64,000 bases of DNA from Dendrophyllia cribrosa (GCA_024195265.1 JAJLRJ010000009.1:12642791-12706790); one strand, 5' to 3'. Positions 43,593-57,600 are shown, numbered from the stretch's first letter. Numbers and translations: made by a program. The notes: generated by a model from the letters alone, not told the origin.

Positions 43593-46500
43593 TATCAGTA
43601 ATTTTATTATCGTTTGGAGCAAAAATCAGCCAAATCCTAATGGCATAGCCCCTTTAAGAGTTTAAGGTGGGGTAGGTGGCTACATAAACAGACCAACATC
43701 TTTTTTGTGGAACCGTAGGTCTTATTTGAGTACGACAGTATTGATCATTTCCATGATGTGACATCAAACATGTTAACCGATCAAACAAGCGTTACATAAT
43801 AATTTGCGCGTTTAAATTCAATAAAGATGTATACTTGTAATCGTTAATAAATGTCGTAGTTTCCAGTCTCTATGAATGCTCGTCTCGTAACACTCGACAG
43901 GCAAATTAAGTTAATTAATGCAGAGAAATCACAATAACAATTAAAGAACGCCTTGTAATAGCTATGTTACATAACGCGTTCTCCGATTGGCTGCCTAAGA
44001 GCTCTGCATTACTTATGTAAACACAGTTATGCATTATTGTTTAAAACAAATAAAAAATGCAGCATCAGAGAAACCGAACTGTTCAAAAAAATTTCGAGTT
44101 TCCCAAACTCGTCGTCAACCTTGAAAACACTGGCGCGCGCTTCATATGAGCCACTAAAAATAATCATCTGTATATACATTCAACGCATATTTTTCCGGAT
44201 GCCTGGAGACTCCTTTGTTTTCTTTGTCTATAAAAAGAAGTCTAGTCATCTGTTTTTTTTTTTTAACCAAGTCAAAGCTAGCAACTGAATTAAAACTTCA
44301 TTACAAAATCTAGGACATCTTACCTTTGCAAATGAGTTAAGGAAAGGAAGAGTAAAAATGAGCGGATTTCTGAGCACCAATCAAGTACTTCAAGTCTTAA
44401 TTCAGCTAGGCTATTTATTGAACAGAACTTAGACTTAGCACCAACTGTTTTAAACAATGAAGGGAAATATCCCACAGATTGCTTGATGTACTATTCAGAA
44501 CTGAGGTAAATCTAACTTCAATTTTGCTTCAGTCTGGTTCAATTATCACCTACATCCTAAGCGGGATGTGTTTTAAGATATGCCCTTAAAAAAACTTTTT
44601 TCAGAGACTATACCATACAGGAATGGTATGTATATCGTATGCTTTACAAAATCCACAGCTGAATACAGACCTAACTCTGGACAAATGTTCTGCTTGTATC
44701 AAGCAAGCAGTCTGGCTGAACAACGAAACGATAAGCGGAGTATGTTTAATGAAATGACGCAAACTTAAAATACAGCTGCAGACACGGAGGACTGCGATTG
44801 GATAACAAGCACAGAAGAGGTAGGATGGAATATTACAGAGATAAGCAACAATTACTGTAAATTACTCTTCGAGTTCTAAGTTCAGCTGCATCAAATTTTG
44901 GCGTTTTGATCGCAGAAAGAGATTAATGGAAACGTTCAAGCGAGCAGATTTAACATAACAGAAATTTAGCTTTACTACTCACGTGTAAAGTAACTCGGTG
45001 GTTTTCCTAAAACTTTCCACAATCTTCGGCCGAGGCTGACCAATTGGCTATTTGCATTAGCACCAACCAGCTGAGATTCGTACGAAGTACACATTCATTA
45101 TGCGAAGTTGTCCTCATCGAAAACAAGCAGAATGATTTTTGTGCTTTTCATATCTGAGTTATACTCTCTCTAAAATGAGGAAATTCCTAACACAAACTAT
45201 GTAGGAAAAAAAACAAGGAAATTTCAAGTAGTGTTTTTCTAGGAAAGGATTTAAATGTAAATTCATATTTCGTGGAAACATTATCGTTACAATCTCCATG
45301 GCAACTCAAATATCAGCCAATCACGCGAAAAGAAATATCAACATAAAACACTGCATGAGTATACAGTGCTGTAGCTAAGAAAAAACTCAGCAGGCTCATT
45401 GACAAGCTCAGCCGGGTTTTCTGGCTTGTGTACCTTCAAAATCACCCCACATCCCTGAGTATATGGCTAGAATATCGCGTTATATGGCTGAACTTAGTCG
45501 TGTTAATTTGAGACGCTTGTGATACCACCGGTAATATAGAAAGAAAAAATACTGCTAACTTCGAAGTAGAATGTTGAAAGATAACTCAAACCGAGGCGAT
45601 GACGTAAAGGATAAACACCACTATGCATGGTAGGCTAAATATAGGTCTTAAGTTTAATTTGCTATTTTTTTTTAAACTTATCCTATCTTTAACATCAGCC
45701 TCAAATCATCTAAAAAGGCAGAATATTATGTACGGCATACTTCCTATTGACGCAAAACGATCTGTGATCCGAGTTGCGTCACCCAATCGAAGTTCACATT
45801 TATCATTTTATTAATCTTCTCTCATATGTCTGTCATCTTTAAAGTCAAGCTATAGTAGTAGCACTCAGCAAGTTTTACTGTTTTAGAATTGTTCACATTG
45901 TCGGCGTTCAGACAGTGGAGAGTGGAGCAAAGAAAAGAAAGCGCGCGAAAATAGCTGTTTTGCCTTATCAATCCTGCGTCATCTCTCGCCATATCATAAT
46001 TTTATTTTTATTCATCACGAACCGCCCTTCCTTAACTCGTCTCCATCTAAACGCACCAAACAGGTAAACATCCATTTGTCGATTATTACATTAGTCCGCC
46101 ACACAAAAGCACAATGTGTAAAAGATGAAGCAGAGTTATGGATTAATTTTATCGATTTTCCGAGAAAGGTAACGGTTGTACCACGAAAAATTACCATGTA
46201 AACGAATACATATATTTCAAACCAACAAGGGTGGTGGTTTCTATAGCCTCGCAGATGGTGGTCATTTTAACGTGACATCAAAACAAAACAAAACGGCTAT
46301 TTCGGCTTTTATTTTGCTAATGCGTGAAAACTACCTCCATCTATATAGGATACAGCTTCCTATAGTAGCTGAATCCTACACCCTCTGGCCACATCAAGTG
46401 AAATACAGTCAAAACTCCCCTAACTGACACCACTCGTTGGTAGCCTGCTAGTAGCAACATCTCATCGTTCCCGGCCGATGAGAGGTGACTGTCTTCCCAG

Positions 46501-47634
46501 GCTATGCCTGCATGGAGGGTACATATAAAAAATTAAGATAGGAAATCTTCGGTTGGGCTGCATCCGTCTAAGAACTCTATCTAAAGTGCATGCTGATGAA
46601 CTGCACACCCATGCATTGTTTTTAGCCCTAGCAACATTGTTGTAATGTTTGTTCTTCTGAGAAAATCAAAGAAAGAAAGGAAGGGAAAGTATGAAGTAAA
46701 ATATTATGACCCATTTATCGAAGGCCCTAAACACTTCAAAATCTTTCCAAAATCGACCGAATTATGTCAGTTGGGGCAGAAAATCGGGTCTGTTATTGCT
46801 TTCTCAAGGTTCAGACAGATCCTTATTTCCATATTTTGCAAAGGGTACTTGCCACAAGGGGGCGCGGGACATTCCCCGACTGAAAATGTTTTAATATTAA
46901 TAATAATACTTAATACTTAACAATACTTGTGGAGATATTTTTTCCTGTAAAACGTGCTTTAAGCCTCTAATCAAAAGCCAAAACAAAACGAAAAATGGAA
47001 AATAGATTTTGGTTTTCCTTTCAAAATAGGAAAAAAATGACGAAAGCCTCAGAAAAAAACAATTAAAAATAGGAAAATGGCAGCCTACATGTACAAGAAA
47101 GACATAGGCTTGCTTATAGATCATAACATAACAAGCATTTATCTTTCCAGTAGACTCCCGTGTTACATCAGGGAGCCGTGAACAGATATGAGGGGCGATG
47201 GAAGGATTATGCAAACACCATAATGGTCTTCCGTCAAAAAACAAGGAGTGAGCTTCACAACATCTATCAAGACACACAGAGGCACTGAATTGACGAAAAC
47301 AAATAAATGAGTTTGATGTCAGGAAAAATATACCCCCAAGAACTTGGCTAACATGGTGAAAAAGTTAAGACTCCGATTGTGTACTTCCAGCACGGAAGGA
47401 TGAAGCAGGGTGGGCGTTTTGCTCGTCTTCGGGACAATATTTGAAAGTTTCTCCGTGTTACGAGCCTACGTTTCTTACCGACCCTCGGCTTCGACCTGAA
47501 GTCTAGGCTTGCGCCGAAGCCCTCACTGCGCATGCACAGATGAAAACAAGAAGCCCGCATGCGAATTTGGTTGAAAGATCCAGCGTTTTTTAACAAGTAA
47601 GTGAAATTCTGATAGAGCAACCACGATAACATGT
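43593..47634. other. 4 kb without a supported gene
   Basis: AT-rich. 43640-43655 resembles the right end of the TTAA element at 61098-61542 ('atagcccctttaa'). 44235-44270 is a T-rich run. Several 60-130-codon frames on both strands have no domain, codon or splice support and are left out. Confidence 0.4.
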
Positions 47635-47870
47635 TAAGCCCGGGTCAAACAAGTACGATAATTGACGAGAATTCAAACTTTCGCTCCGGCTCGTTTGGCC
47701 TGACACTTTTATGTGCTCTTGACGACTCTCGTGATGTGCTTGAGAAGAGTTTCAATCCGCCGACTGAAATTTGTATAACAGTCTGTGGAAATTCTGAACT
47801 TTCGCTACCGTTTGGTCTCGGCTCTCAAACTCTCGTCAGCTCTCTTTCCCGTTTGGTCCGGGCTTTAGGC
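47635..47870. mobile_element. MITE with short GC-rich inverted termini
   Basis: 'taagcccgggtcaaac' at the left and 'gtttggtccgggctttа'-type sequence at the right are inverted. The 103-codon open frame across it (47631-47942) starts in the terminus and is most likely accidental. Confidence 0.6.
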
Positions 47871-48254
47871 TTCGTTTACTGCAATGGGTCTGCAATTGTT
47901 CACCTACCCCAGTGCTTCGACAAGATAACGAGAACTGACTGAAATCAATGTCGGTTCCTTTGCATGAATTACATCCACAGACTTAACCTACGGCATGTTT
48001 TTAGCTAGTTTTTTTTTATGTATTGAAAATTGAGTTATTCTTTCGAACAGCGTGACGAGTGCTAGAAGTTTACTTCCAAATGTTACGCTACTCGAGTTCC
48101 TCACTCAAGTACTCGGTGACCTTTTGTTTTCTTCCACCGAACTTCGAATACATGAAGGCCGACTTTTAAACGTGCACCTTGCAACACTGTGTTCATAAAG
48201 TAAGCTTACGTGTGCCGCAAAACCAAAAATGACATCAAACTTCAAACCTTTAAC

Positions 48255-49900
48255 TAATAGTTGCAGTACTTGTAAACGCTTTTCTTACAAAACACGAGGT
48301 TTTGCTGTAGACACTGTTATTGCATGTCCTGTCGTGTAAATGTCTATCACTGAATAGCTTTTCCCGCCTTGCTAACCTCAGTGCTTTCGGCCTTTTCTAC
48401 TAAATATACAAAGTATATACTTAAAGTACCTCGATCGCTTTTGGGGAAAGGTTTAAAGCTGATACATTAAAAAAACTTATTAGTAAATTGTAATGTCATT
48501 CCCATCGATCGCTCAGGCAGCCATTATAAACGAAGATGAAACTCTCGCCAAGTTTACCTGCTGCAATAACATCTCGAAAAAGTTTGCTTTAATATGAATA
48601 TACTTCGCCGTGACTCCCAAATTTGGTACTGCTAAATAAACTATGTATATTACTTTTTTGTTTGATTTTAAAATCAAGGACAATTTTATACTCTTTCGAA
48701 GATATTAACTGTTCGCAGCCATCTTTTCTTTGTGAATCACCGCTCAAGACTACGCAATGAAACTGTAAAAAAAGTGCGGTGTGCAATTAACGTTTAGGAA
48801 ACAATTTAGTGAGAATTTTCGGAAGCAAACTAGACATCTTAGATGCTCTTATCGGTCGCGTGGGTGTCTACAGGAGAGAAAATTAGACCTCCGGTGCTGT
48901 ATCCGTGACCAAAACAACACAGGAAGCAGAAAGGAATAGCTTAAGAAAATAGACGAGATATATAGCGTACAATCACCATAATCTTTTAATAAACACGATA
49001 AAATGTTAAACCGCGATAAACCTTGTCACTGCAGAGTCGTGTGATTAGCTTCCTTGACAGTCAAAACAAACATAAAACATATTGTTCTTAAGGGCAACCC
49101 TACAGTGCATCAGTGGCTTTTTAAAACAGTAATGAAATATCTATTATTAATCTTTGCTAACAGCTGTGTCGTAGCAAAGGTTATGTTAACGGAAGATAGA
49201 CATCAATAACAGTAAAACACACTTGTCTTGATGAATTGTAACACTTGGTGCTAATTTGTTAACAACCTTGTATTAAAATTACAACTGCGTAGCACGACCT
49301 AAAGCGAAACGCATTAGTGCTATTAACAGCTCATCATCAAGACCCCTATCAAGTTAAAGGACAAAAGGTTGTTAAACGCTGGACCCCCGCATGGTCGTCA
49401 CATTATTCAAGTATTAAAAAACCCCTACACACCTTTAAGTCGACATTTAGTTTATTTTCGTTGTTAACATCAGGAACCCGCCCCTGTTTACATAGTTTTT
49501 ACTTTCAAAAAGCTCATGTTCACAAACAGATAATACTGAAATTGAACCGTATTCAGTAAACCAAATTTCATGTCGAGACGAATGGCCTAAAAAATAGCTT
49601 CGAGTGGGTCTTAAAGTAAACAGATACACCCGACAATGTAGATAATAAGGAAGCTCTTCATTTTAAAGTTCTAGATTACGATTCTCAACTGCTGAGAATT
49701 AATAAAAGAATAATGCCTATGATGTCATTAGAAAGATTCGTGCCTATGCAGAAAAAACAAATGGAAACGTTATTCAACTATGAATTTGTCAGAATCAGCT
49801 GGAGAACGTGTATACAGTGTGTGTAGGAATTAAATCAAGGGTGCTTACACAAAAACAACAACTGGATTTAACATCCTGGCACGTATGTTATGTCTAACAT
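48255..49900 (+). repeat. Mosaic duplicated block X, copy 1
   Basis: Pieces match 56540-57600 in order: 'cttttcccgccttgctaac' and 'tcggcctttt' (48360), cagccattat.aacgaagatg (48520), 'cggaagcaaacta' (48819), then a long match from 'tatcaagtta' to 'aaggaagctctt' (49340-49655). A third partial copy is at 58045-58340. No exon chain could be built. Confidence 0.75.
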
Positions 49901-50254
49901 TCGTGTCTTGCGGTTTGTTTTGAAAGGTTCTCAAAGACGGTTTCAAAGTAATGTGTCTGTTTCTGAAGTGTTTATATTCCTAGAGTAAATTTATTCATTT
50001 ACGAGGGATTGGGCTGACAATATGTGATGTTCGATCCCAAGGCGGTTTATGCGGGTAAACTGAAGGGCAAAAAAGGAAATTACTACGATAGACAATAAGG
50101 TAAGAAAACGAAAAACATGTAATATCATTACGATGGGCAACTGATTTGTTTGCAAAACACGAAACTTTAAACATTTACCTAGTTCTGGAGAGGCGAATTT
50201 TCAACAGTCTGCGTGGGCGACAATTTTCATGGACGCATGGAAACAGTTCACTAA

Positions 50255-52315
50255 AAAGGAACGCCAAGTGAAGGCTAGTGACTAGACAAAGATTTAACGA
50301 ATTTAGTATTAACGTGCAATGTAACGAAGCGAGAAATTGAACAAAATTAGAGCTGACAGCTATGACAATGTATTAATAAAGATGTAATTAAGATGCCGTT
50401 GCGCAACCATTGGAGAAACGACTACGGAACTACACAGCTCCAGAATAATAATGACCTTAAATAGTAACTGTGCATGAAACTTTGTATAAAATGGCATTGT
50501 TTTGTTAGTGAAAAGGTCCGACTTGAATTTGGAAAGATGGATGCACGTTAAAAGGAATAGCAAATTCTAGAATCGCCATAAAGTCACCTGTGATTAATTA
50601 CCTCAGAATCATTGGCTGAAAACAATTTTGCGGTTTTGAAATACTTCGAACTCGCGAACACGGTATAAAGACTTCCTGTGATAATTCGCGGAAATGACTT
50701 TTCAACAGGTATCTCAATTTTTGAAGTCGGTTCTTATTGCTGGAGTAAAATTATTTGTTTTGAAATACTTCGAATTCGCGAACGCGGTGTAAAAACGTCC
50801 TGTGACAATTCGCGGCAAATGGCTTTTCAACAGGTATCTCAATTTTTTTAGTGTTCTTATTGCTTGACTAAAATTACCCACTATTATTAATCTAAAAAAT
50901 GCCCTTTTTCTTATTTATCGTAAAAAAGTCTATACTTTCAATAATTAATCAAGACACAAACTAAAATATCGCATCACATGATAGACGTGTTTGTGTTGTT
51001 TGGGCTGCATCAATGCCCGGGTTAATTTGAGCTCAATTTATTTTGCCTGTTTTTGTTATTGATTGTCACTCATTTCTATTACCAGGGCAAGACTTCACTT
51101 GTGGCTGCACGATGCGGTCCGTGAGTCATATAGGATGGGCAACTGATCCGTTTGCAAATCTCATAGACTAATGCTTTAAAACTAGCGCGCAAATACAGCA
51201 GCTTCTTATCGCCCTCGGCCGCTAAAGGCAAAGCCAACATGAGTGCAAAACCTAGAATGTCGTATTAAACACGTACGATTAAAGATTAACCTCGTGCTGG
51301 AGAAGCGAATTTTCAACATTTTTTTGTAACCATCGCATCCCACAGTTCTCATTACACTTTATACGAGCATTATCGCCCACGCCGCATCAATGCCCGGCTT
51401 TGAGTTCAATAATTTTCACGTTTTCGTTACATGTATCGATGCCTATCGGAGGACAAATATATTTTATTTAAAATTCCATTAAAGTTCTCAGAAAACTCTA
51501 AAGCTACAACTTTAGATCAGGAGATGGCATCGGTTTTAAATCGGAAACCAGAATGGTAAGTGATGAGCTTATCGCAATCAATATCAGAGGGATGTTAAAA
51601 CACAACTGATCGCAATGCGATTTTGTACTAATTGCTATAATGACCTTCACAACAGTCAAATATATGTTTACGTAAGCAAACAAACGTTATATCTTTCAAA
51701 GTGCGATCAATGACGCTTGAGATGCGACTGAATTTAGAAATAACAGGAACGCGAAGCGAAGGCCAGTGACTGGACAAAGATTTAAATTTAGTATTAACGT
51801 GCTTTGTTACGAGGCGAGAAAAATATAAGTGGAAATAGTTAAAACTGACAGCTATGACAATGCATTAATAAAGATGTAATTAAGATGCCGTTACGCAACG
51901 ATTGGAGAAACGACTACGGTACTAAACAGGTCCAGAATAATAATGGCCGTAAATAGAAACAGTGCATTAAATTTTGACAGAGAGAAGCGCGTCAAAAGAA
52001 ATAGAAACTTCTAGAATTTCCATAAGGTCACCTGTTGATATGATTTACAATCACTGAGTCAAAAAACTGAGGTAAATTATGCGGTTTGTTTTGAAATACT
52101 TCGAATATGCGAACGCGGTGTAAAACTAAAGGCCAGAAACCTCCTGTAACAATTCGCCGCAAATGACTTTTCAACAGGTATCTCAATTTTTCGAGTGTTC
52201 TTATTGCTTGACGTGTTTGTCTTGTCTGGGCTGCATCAATGCCTGGGTTTATCTGAACTGAATTCATTTTGCCTGTTTTTGTTATTGATTGTCACTCATT
52301 TATATTACCAGGGCA
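50255..52315 (+). repeat. Duplicated block Y, copies 1 and 2
   Basis: 50255-50880 and 51640-52215 share 'gctgacagctatgacaatg', attaataaagatgtaat, 'ggagaaacgactacgg' and 'caacaggtatctcaattttt'. Both are followed by 'gctgcatcaatgccygggtt' and 'attgattgtcactcattt' (50998 and 52228). A third copy is 59350-60030. Within copy 1 a ~120-bp 3' piece is itself duplicated in tandem (about 50630-50870). Confidence 0.8.
51087..51120 (+). other. Isolated exon-like segment
   Basis: Between a tattaccag acceptor and a gtgagt donor lie 34 nt reading GKTSLVAARCGP in one phase, reminiscent of one ankyrin-repeat helix pair (GxTxLxxAARxGH). The second copy of block Y has the acceptor but not the rest. Too short to call a gene. 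Confidence 0.2.
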
Positions 52316-52449
52316 AATATTACATTTAAACATTTATAAGACTGTTCATAACAATGTTAGTGAAGTCCTTAGGCGTGATTAAGATGCTGTCACACAACGC
52401 TTTGAAAAGGGATTGCAAAACTTAAAACATTTCCAGAAGAACTGGAATA

Positions 52450-54689
52450 AGAATACGCTTAAAGCAAGCACCTGACCATAATGATGAATACACGATATAT
52501 CAGCCAGGACAGTGTTCCTTTAAGATAATAGAGTAAGCTTAAAGCAAGCTCCTGACCATAATCATGAATACACGATATATCAGCCAGGACAGTGTTCCTT
52601 TAAGATAATAGAGTAAGCTTAAAGCAAGCTCCTGTCCATAATCATGAATACACGATATATCAGCCGGGACAGTGTCCCTTTAAGATAATAGAGTAAGCTT
52701 AAAGCAAGCTCCTGACCATAATCATGAAAACACGATATATCAGCCGGGACAGTGTCCCTTTAAGATAATAGAGTAAGCTTAAAGCAAGCTCCTGACCATA
52801 ATCATGAAAACACAATATATCAGCCAGGACAGTGTTCCTTTAAGATAATAGAGTAAGCTAAAGCAAGCTCCTGTCCATAATCATGAAAACACGATATATC
52901 AGTCGGGACAGTGTTCCTTTAAGATAATAGAGTAAGCTTAAAGCAAGCTCCTGTCCATAATCATGAAAACACGATATATCAGCCGGGACAGTGTCCCTTT
53001 AAGATAATAGAGTAAGCTTAAAGCAAGCTCCTGACCATAATCATGAAAACACGATATATCAGCCGGGACAGTGTTCCTTTAAGATAATAGAGTAAGCTTA
53101 AAGCAAGCTCCTGACCATAATCATGAAAACACGATATATCAGCCAGGACAGTGTTCCTTTAAGATAATAGAGTAAGCTTAAAGCAAGCTCCTGTCCATAA
53201 TCATGAAAACACGATATATCAGCCGGGACAGTGTCCCTTTAAGATAATAGAGTAAGCTTAAAGCAAGCTCCTGACCATAATCATGAAAACACGATATATC
53301 AGCCGGGACAGTGTTCCTTTAAGATAATAGAGTAAGCTTAAAGCAAGCTCCTGACCATAATCATGAAAACACGATATATCAGCCAGGACAGTGTTCCTTT
53401 AAGATAATAGAGTAAGCTTAAAGCAAGCTCCTGGCCATAATCATGAAAACACAATATATCAGCCAGGACAGTGTTCCTTTAAGATAATAGAGTAAGCTTA
53501 AACCAAGCTCCTGACCATAATCATGAATACACGATATATCAGCCAGGACAGTGTTCCTTTAAGATAATAGAGTAAGCTTAAACCAAGCTCCTGGCCATAA
53601 TCATGAAAACACGATATATCAGCCAGGACAGTGTTCCTTTAAGATAATAGAGTAAGCTTAAACCAAGCTCCTGACCATAATCATGAAAACACGATATATC
53701 AGCCAGGACAGTGTTCCTTTAAGATAACAGAGTAAGCTTAAAGCAAGCTCCTGGCCATAATCATGAAAACACGATATATCAGCCAGGACAGTGTTCCTTT
53801 AAGATAATAGAGTAAGCTTAAACCAAGCTCCTGACCATAATCATGAAAACACGATATATCAGCCAGGACAGTGTTCCTTTAAGATAACAGAGTAAGCTTA
53901 AAGCAAGCTCCTGACCATAATCATGAAAACACGATATATCAGCCAGGACAGTGTTCCTTTAAGATAATAGAGTAAGCTTAAAGCAAGCTCCTGACCATAA
54001 TCATGAAAACACGATATATCAGCCGGGACAGTGTTCCTTTAAGATAATAGAGTAAGCTTAAAGCAAGCTCCTGTCCATAATCATGAATACACGATATATC
54101 AGCCGGGACAGTGTTCCTTTAAGATAATAGAGTAAGCTTAAAGCAAGCTCCTGTCCATAATCATGAATACACGATATATCAGCCGGGACAGTGTTCCTTT
54201 AAGATAATAGAGTAAGCTTAAAGCAAGCTCCTGTCCATAATCATGAATACACGATATATCAGCCGGGACAGTGTTCCTTTAAGATAATAGAGTAAGCTTA
54301 AAGCAAGCTCCTGTCCATAATCATGAATACACGATATATCAGCCGGGACAGTGTTCCTTTAAGATAATAGAGTAAGCTTAAAGCAAGCTCCTGTCCATAA
54401 TCATGAATACACGATATATCAGCCGGGACAGTGTTCCTTTAAGATAATAGAGTAAGCTTAAAGCAAGCTCCTGTCCATAATCATGAATACACGATATATC
54501 AGCCGGGACAGTGTTCCTTTAAGATAATAGAGTAAGCTTAAAGCAAGCTCCTGTCCATAATCATGAATACACGATATATCAGCCGGGACAGTGTTCCTTT
54601 AAGATAATAGAGTAAGCTTAAAGCAAGCTCCTGACCATAATCATGAATACACGATATACCATCCAGGACAGTGTCCCTTTAAGATAATA
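52450..54689 (+). repeat. 80-bp satellite, 28 tandem units
   Basis: Unit contains 'aagcttaaagcaagctcctg', ccataatcatgaa, 'acacgatatatcagcc' and gacagtgttcctttaagata. Units differ at a few diagnostic sites (gtcc/gacc/ggcc, aatac/aaaac, cagg/cggg, gttcc/gtccc). From these, a trimer (240 bp) is repeated at about 52940-53420, a dimer (160 bp) at about 53580-53900, and seven almost identical units occupy about 54060-54620. A lone related unit is at 60597-60664. Confidence 0.97.
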
Positions 54690-55334
54690 GGCCTTATCAC
54701 GGTTTTTCCAAATTTTTATACTGGCCTGATAGCAAAAATCCATCGACACTACTGGAAAAAGCATCTCAAAATTAGTAAAGTGGCCGAGTTTAAAAGCGAT
54801 ATATTTTAAAATAGTGGAGATATAGCTCCGCAAAGTCGGCAAATTTCACAGACGTTCGTATCGCGCAGCCAAATTTCTTGCCTACCGGTCGCAACTTCCA
54901 AAATATGCCGCGGTAGGTCGAGAAATTCATCCAGAGTCGAGTCCCAAGGCTACTTCGTTTCGGGGCGGCCATTTTTCCAGTTCAACGTGCAACGAACCAA
55001 ATTCGTAAACGAAGTACAACACCTAACTAGCTTTATTGAGAAAATGGACTTTGAACTACCTTCAAGCTTAATGATGCTCATCAGGCAGCTACTAAAGATG
55101 AAAAATGGCTCTGAACTTACCAAAAATCGCAGATACACCATATTGGAGCCTTTATTACAATTCAACGAAGCAAAATCACAACGTCAGAATGACGTTTCCA
55201 GTAAACTCGAGCCTTCAGTGTTTTAGAACAGCAGCACTTTCAATGGTAACTAATATGGAGTCACGAAATCCTATGGGGCGTGTGTATGCAGGAAATCGCT
55301 CAAAAACGTAAAAATTCTCAGGAGTCAATGGGTT
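54690..55334. repeat. Probable dispersed repeat after the satellite
   Basis: Begins 'ggccttatcacggtttttcc' directly at the end of the last satellite unit and ends near 'ggagtcaatgggttaaat', strings I recognise as common at repeat ends in coral DNA. No gene supported, though 54990-55230 stays open for 79 codons. Confidence 0.4.
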
Positions 55335-55600
55335 AAATAGATTTTAAGGGAATAAGTGCTCGCTGCCGGTTAGAAAACTAATAAAACATGGGTGTGGGCC
55401 CTTTCTTGTGTGTTACAAACATATATTATGGCTGTTGAGACTACATATTAAACAACAACAAACCCTGTTCTAGATTCTTAGTATGACATTTTCAATACAG
55501 CAACAAAACTACGGTAAACTGTTTTAACAACTATTGACGTCGGTCCAGGCAATAACGTATCAAATTAATAACGTTAATATCGGTTCAAGTAAGGCCTGTC
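55335..55600 (+). repeat. Duplicated block Z, copy 1
   Basis: Collinear with 61563-61820 (shared 'ggttagaaaactaataaaa', 'gcaacaaaactacggtaaac', 'atatcggttcaagtaaggcc'). The match stops exactly where the GIY-YIG remnant begins. Confidence 0.85.
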
Positions 55601-55786
55601 CCACCCACCGCTTCCGCTAGACCTACTGCAGTTTCAGACCATTTTCTTTCCGACGATCATTTACCTACCGACATAGAACTTATTCCATTAGAACTCATAC
55701 ATTCATCTCGTGACGCTATACGCAAAGCTCGAGAAGCGTACCTTATCGAAAGAGGTCAAAGTCTTGAACCCAAAGGTACCAACATG
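55598..55786 (+). pseudogene. GIY-YIG endonuclease C-terminal remnant (Penelope-like element)
   Basis: An open stretch reads AVSDHFLSDDHLPTDIELIP, then LELI, then RDAIRKAREAYLIERGQSLE and PKGTN. The order HF-x(n)-D(m/i)-(ile)-E, a Glu in (K/R)xREAYLI, and L.P.G.N is the second half of the GIY-YIG nuclease fold carried by Penelope-like retroelements. The GIY and YIG motifs themselves and the reverse transcriptase are missing. It carries no start codon and begins at a duplication breakpoint. Confidence 0.6.
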
Positions 55787-55800
55787 TTTATGCTTGCTTT

Positions 55801-56539
55801 TAAATTCGTCTTTAAGTTTTTCTCGTTTTGCAATGTTTGGGATTTAGTTTTACTTTATTAGGTTTCTTTGTTATACTTTATCACATCTCATCGCGTTTTT
55901 GGATAGAGATGTTCAGTTACATTTTAAACATGAAAAATCACATGTTAAAAATGTTTCAGCGATTTATTCAAAATCAAACAGTTTAATTTGTTTGAAATTA
56001 ACCCATTTAGTGTGCTACACTGTGTAGATTATAGCGCATTTAGTCGCTTGTCGCGGATAGCCCCAAAATCGAAAGATATTTAAGAAAAACTGTTTTTCGC
56101 CATATTTGTTTACCGTTGCTATAGAAACGCTGATTAGCATAAAAAATGCATCATCCAAACTTTTATCCAAGCCTAACATCTGGTATCGAATTCAGATTCA
56201 TTGAGCTAAAGTAAGATTATGTATAAGCGCATTCAAAAAGGGAAGTGTGACCCAAAAAAAAACTACTTGGAGCCACCTTAAAGGACAGCAACTTTGAATA
56301 TGTGGCGGTGTCCTCGCTTTCTTTGAATGCGACACATGAGAGAATATTACATGGCGTGCGTTTTATATACAATCCCAGCTTCCATTTCAGGCAATAGGAT
56401 TTTGACGAAACCACGTGATTGTAGCGGACACATTCGCTGGCACAAGTCATTCGCTTGGCTCAAAGAGAACTGCAAGACGGAACTTACGACTAGAAAGTTT
56501 TAATTCCAGGACAAACCTGAGGTGAGCATCTGTACACAG
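55801..56539. other. No gene seen
   Basis: AT-rich; no supported exon, repeat array or transposon end. Confidence 0.4.
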
Positions 56540-57600
56540 TAATACATACTTGTAGTACTTGTAAATGCTGTTCTTAGAGAAAACAGGAGGCTTTGCTGAA
56601 GACGCTCGGTGTTGTTGCATGCCATGTCGGGTCGTGTGTACCATTGATGAGCTTTTCCCGCCTTGCTAACGTCAGTGTTTTCGGCCTATTCTACTAAATA
56701 TACAACGATGTTTCTTAAAAGTAACCTCGATCGCTTTTAGGGGAAGGTTTAAAACTGATACATTAAAACACACGACGAGTTGATCGCTGGCAGCCATTAT
56801 GAACGAAGATGAAACTCCCTCCAAGTTTACCAGATGCAATAGCATCTCGTTCATTTGCCTTTAAGGAAACAATCTAGTAAGAATGTTTGGAAGCAAACTA
56901 TAGAATGATCAATTTGCTCTTATTAAAGACGTGTTTAACCTGTCTATAACCTAGGCGGTCCTCTGGTAATAAATAAATAAATCATACAGCACAATTTGGT
57001 ACTATTTATCATCAAAACCCCTATCAAGTTGAAGTTTAAAAGGCTATCAAACGCTGGACCCCCAATGGTCGTCTTATTATTCAACCCTTAAGAAACACCT
57101 GCACATTTAAGTCGACATTTAGTTTATTTATAGGGGCCCGCCCCCTGTTTACATAATTTTTACTTTCAACAAACTCGTGCTCACAAAGAGAAAAGAGTAA
57201 TTGAAATTGAACCGTATTCAGCAAACCAAATTTCATGCCGAGACGAATAACCCAAGAAATGGCTTCGAGTGGGTTTGAAGTAAACACATACACCCGACAA
57301 TGTGGATAATAAGGAAGCTCTTTGTGTACGATTCTCAACTGCTGAGAATAAAAAAGCCCACGATGCCAATAAAAAGATTCGTGCCTATGCAGTAAAAACA
57401 ACTGGAAACGTTATTTAACTATGAGTTAGAATCAGCTGGAGAGCGTGCATGTTGTGTTTTGGAATTAAATTAAGGGCGCTTACACAAAAACAACAACTGG
57501 TCAATTAGTCAGCATCAGCTGGAGAGCGTGCATATTGCGTATAGGAATTAAATCAACGGTGCTTTCACAAAAACAACTGGATTAAATAGCCTGGCACATA
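56540..57600 (+). repeat. Mosaic duplicated block X, copy 2
   Basis: Matches 48255-49900 piecewise; shorter because about 200 bp corresponding to 48590-48790 and about 400 bp corresponding to 48910-49320 are missing or replaced. The reverse strand is open for 106 codons at 57081-57401, but the aligned copy at 49447-49629 shifts frame, so it is not taken as coding. Confidence 0.75.

Noticed and set aside
46645..47277. Frames of 91 and 126 codons on opposite strands
   Set aside because: AT-rich, no splice context, no domain, and one contains a long simple-sequence stretch.
47631..47942. 103-codon ATG frame
   Set aside because: Starts within a MITE terminus and spans the element; no domain, splice or conservation support.
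52450..54689. CRISPR-like array
   Set aside because: Units are contiguous 80-bp repeats with no unique spacers, in eukaryotic DNA; it is a satellite.
57081..57401. 106-codon minus-strand frame in block X
   Set aside because: The two other block X copies shift frame in the same stretch.
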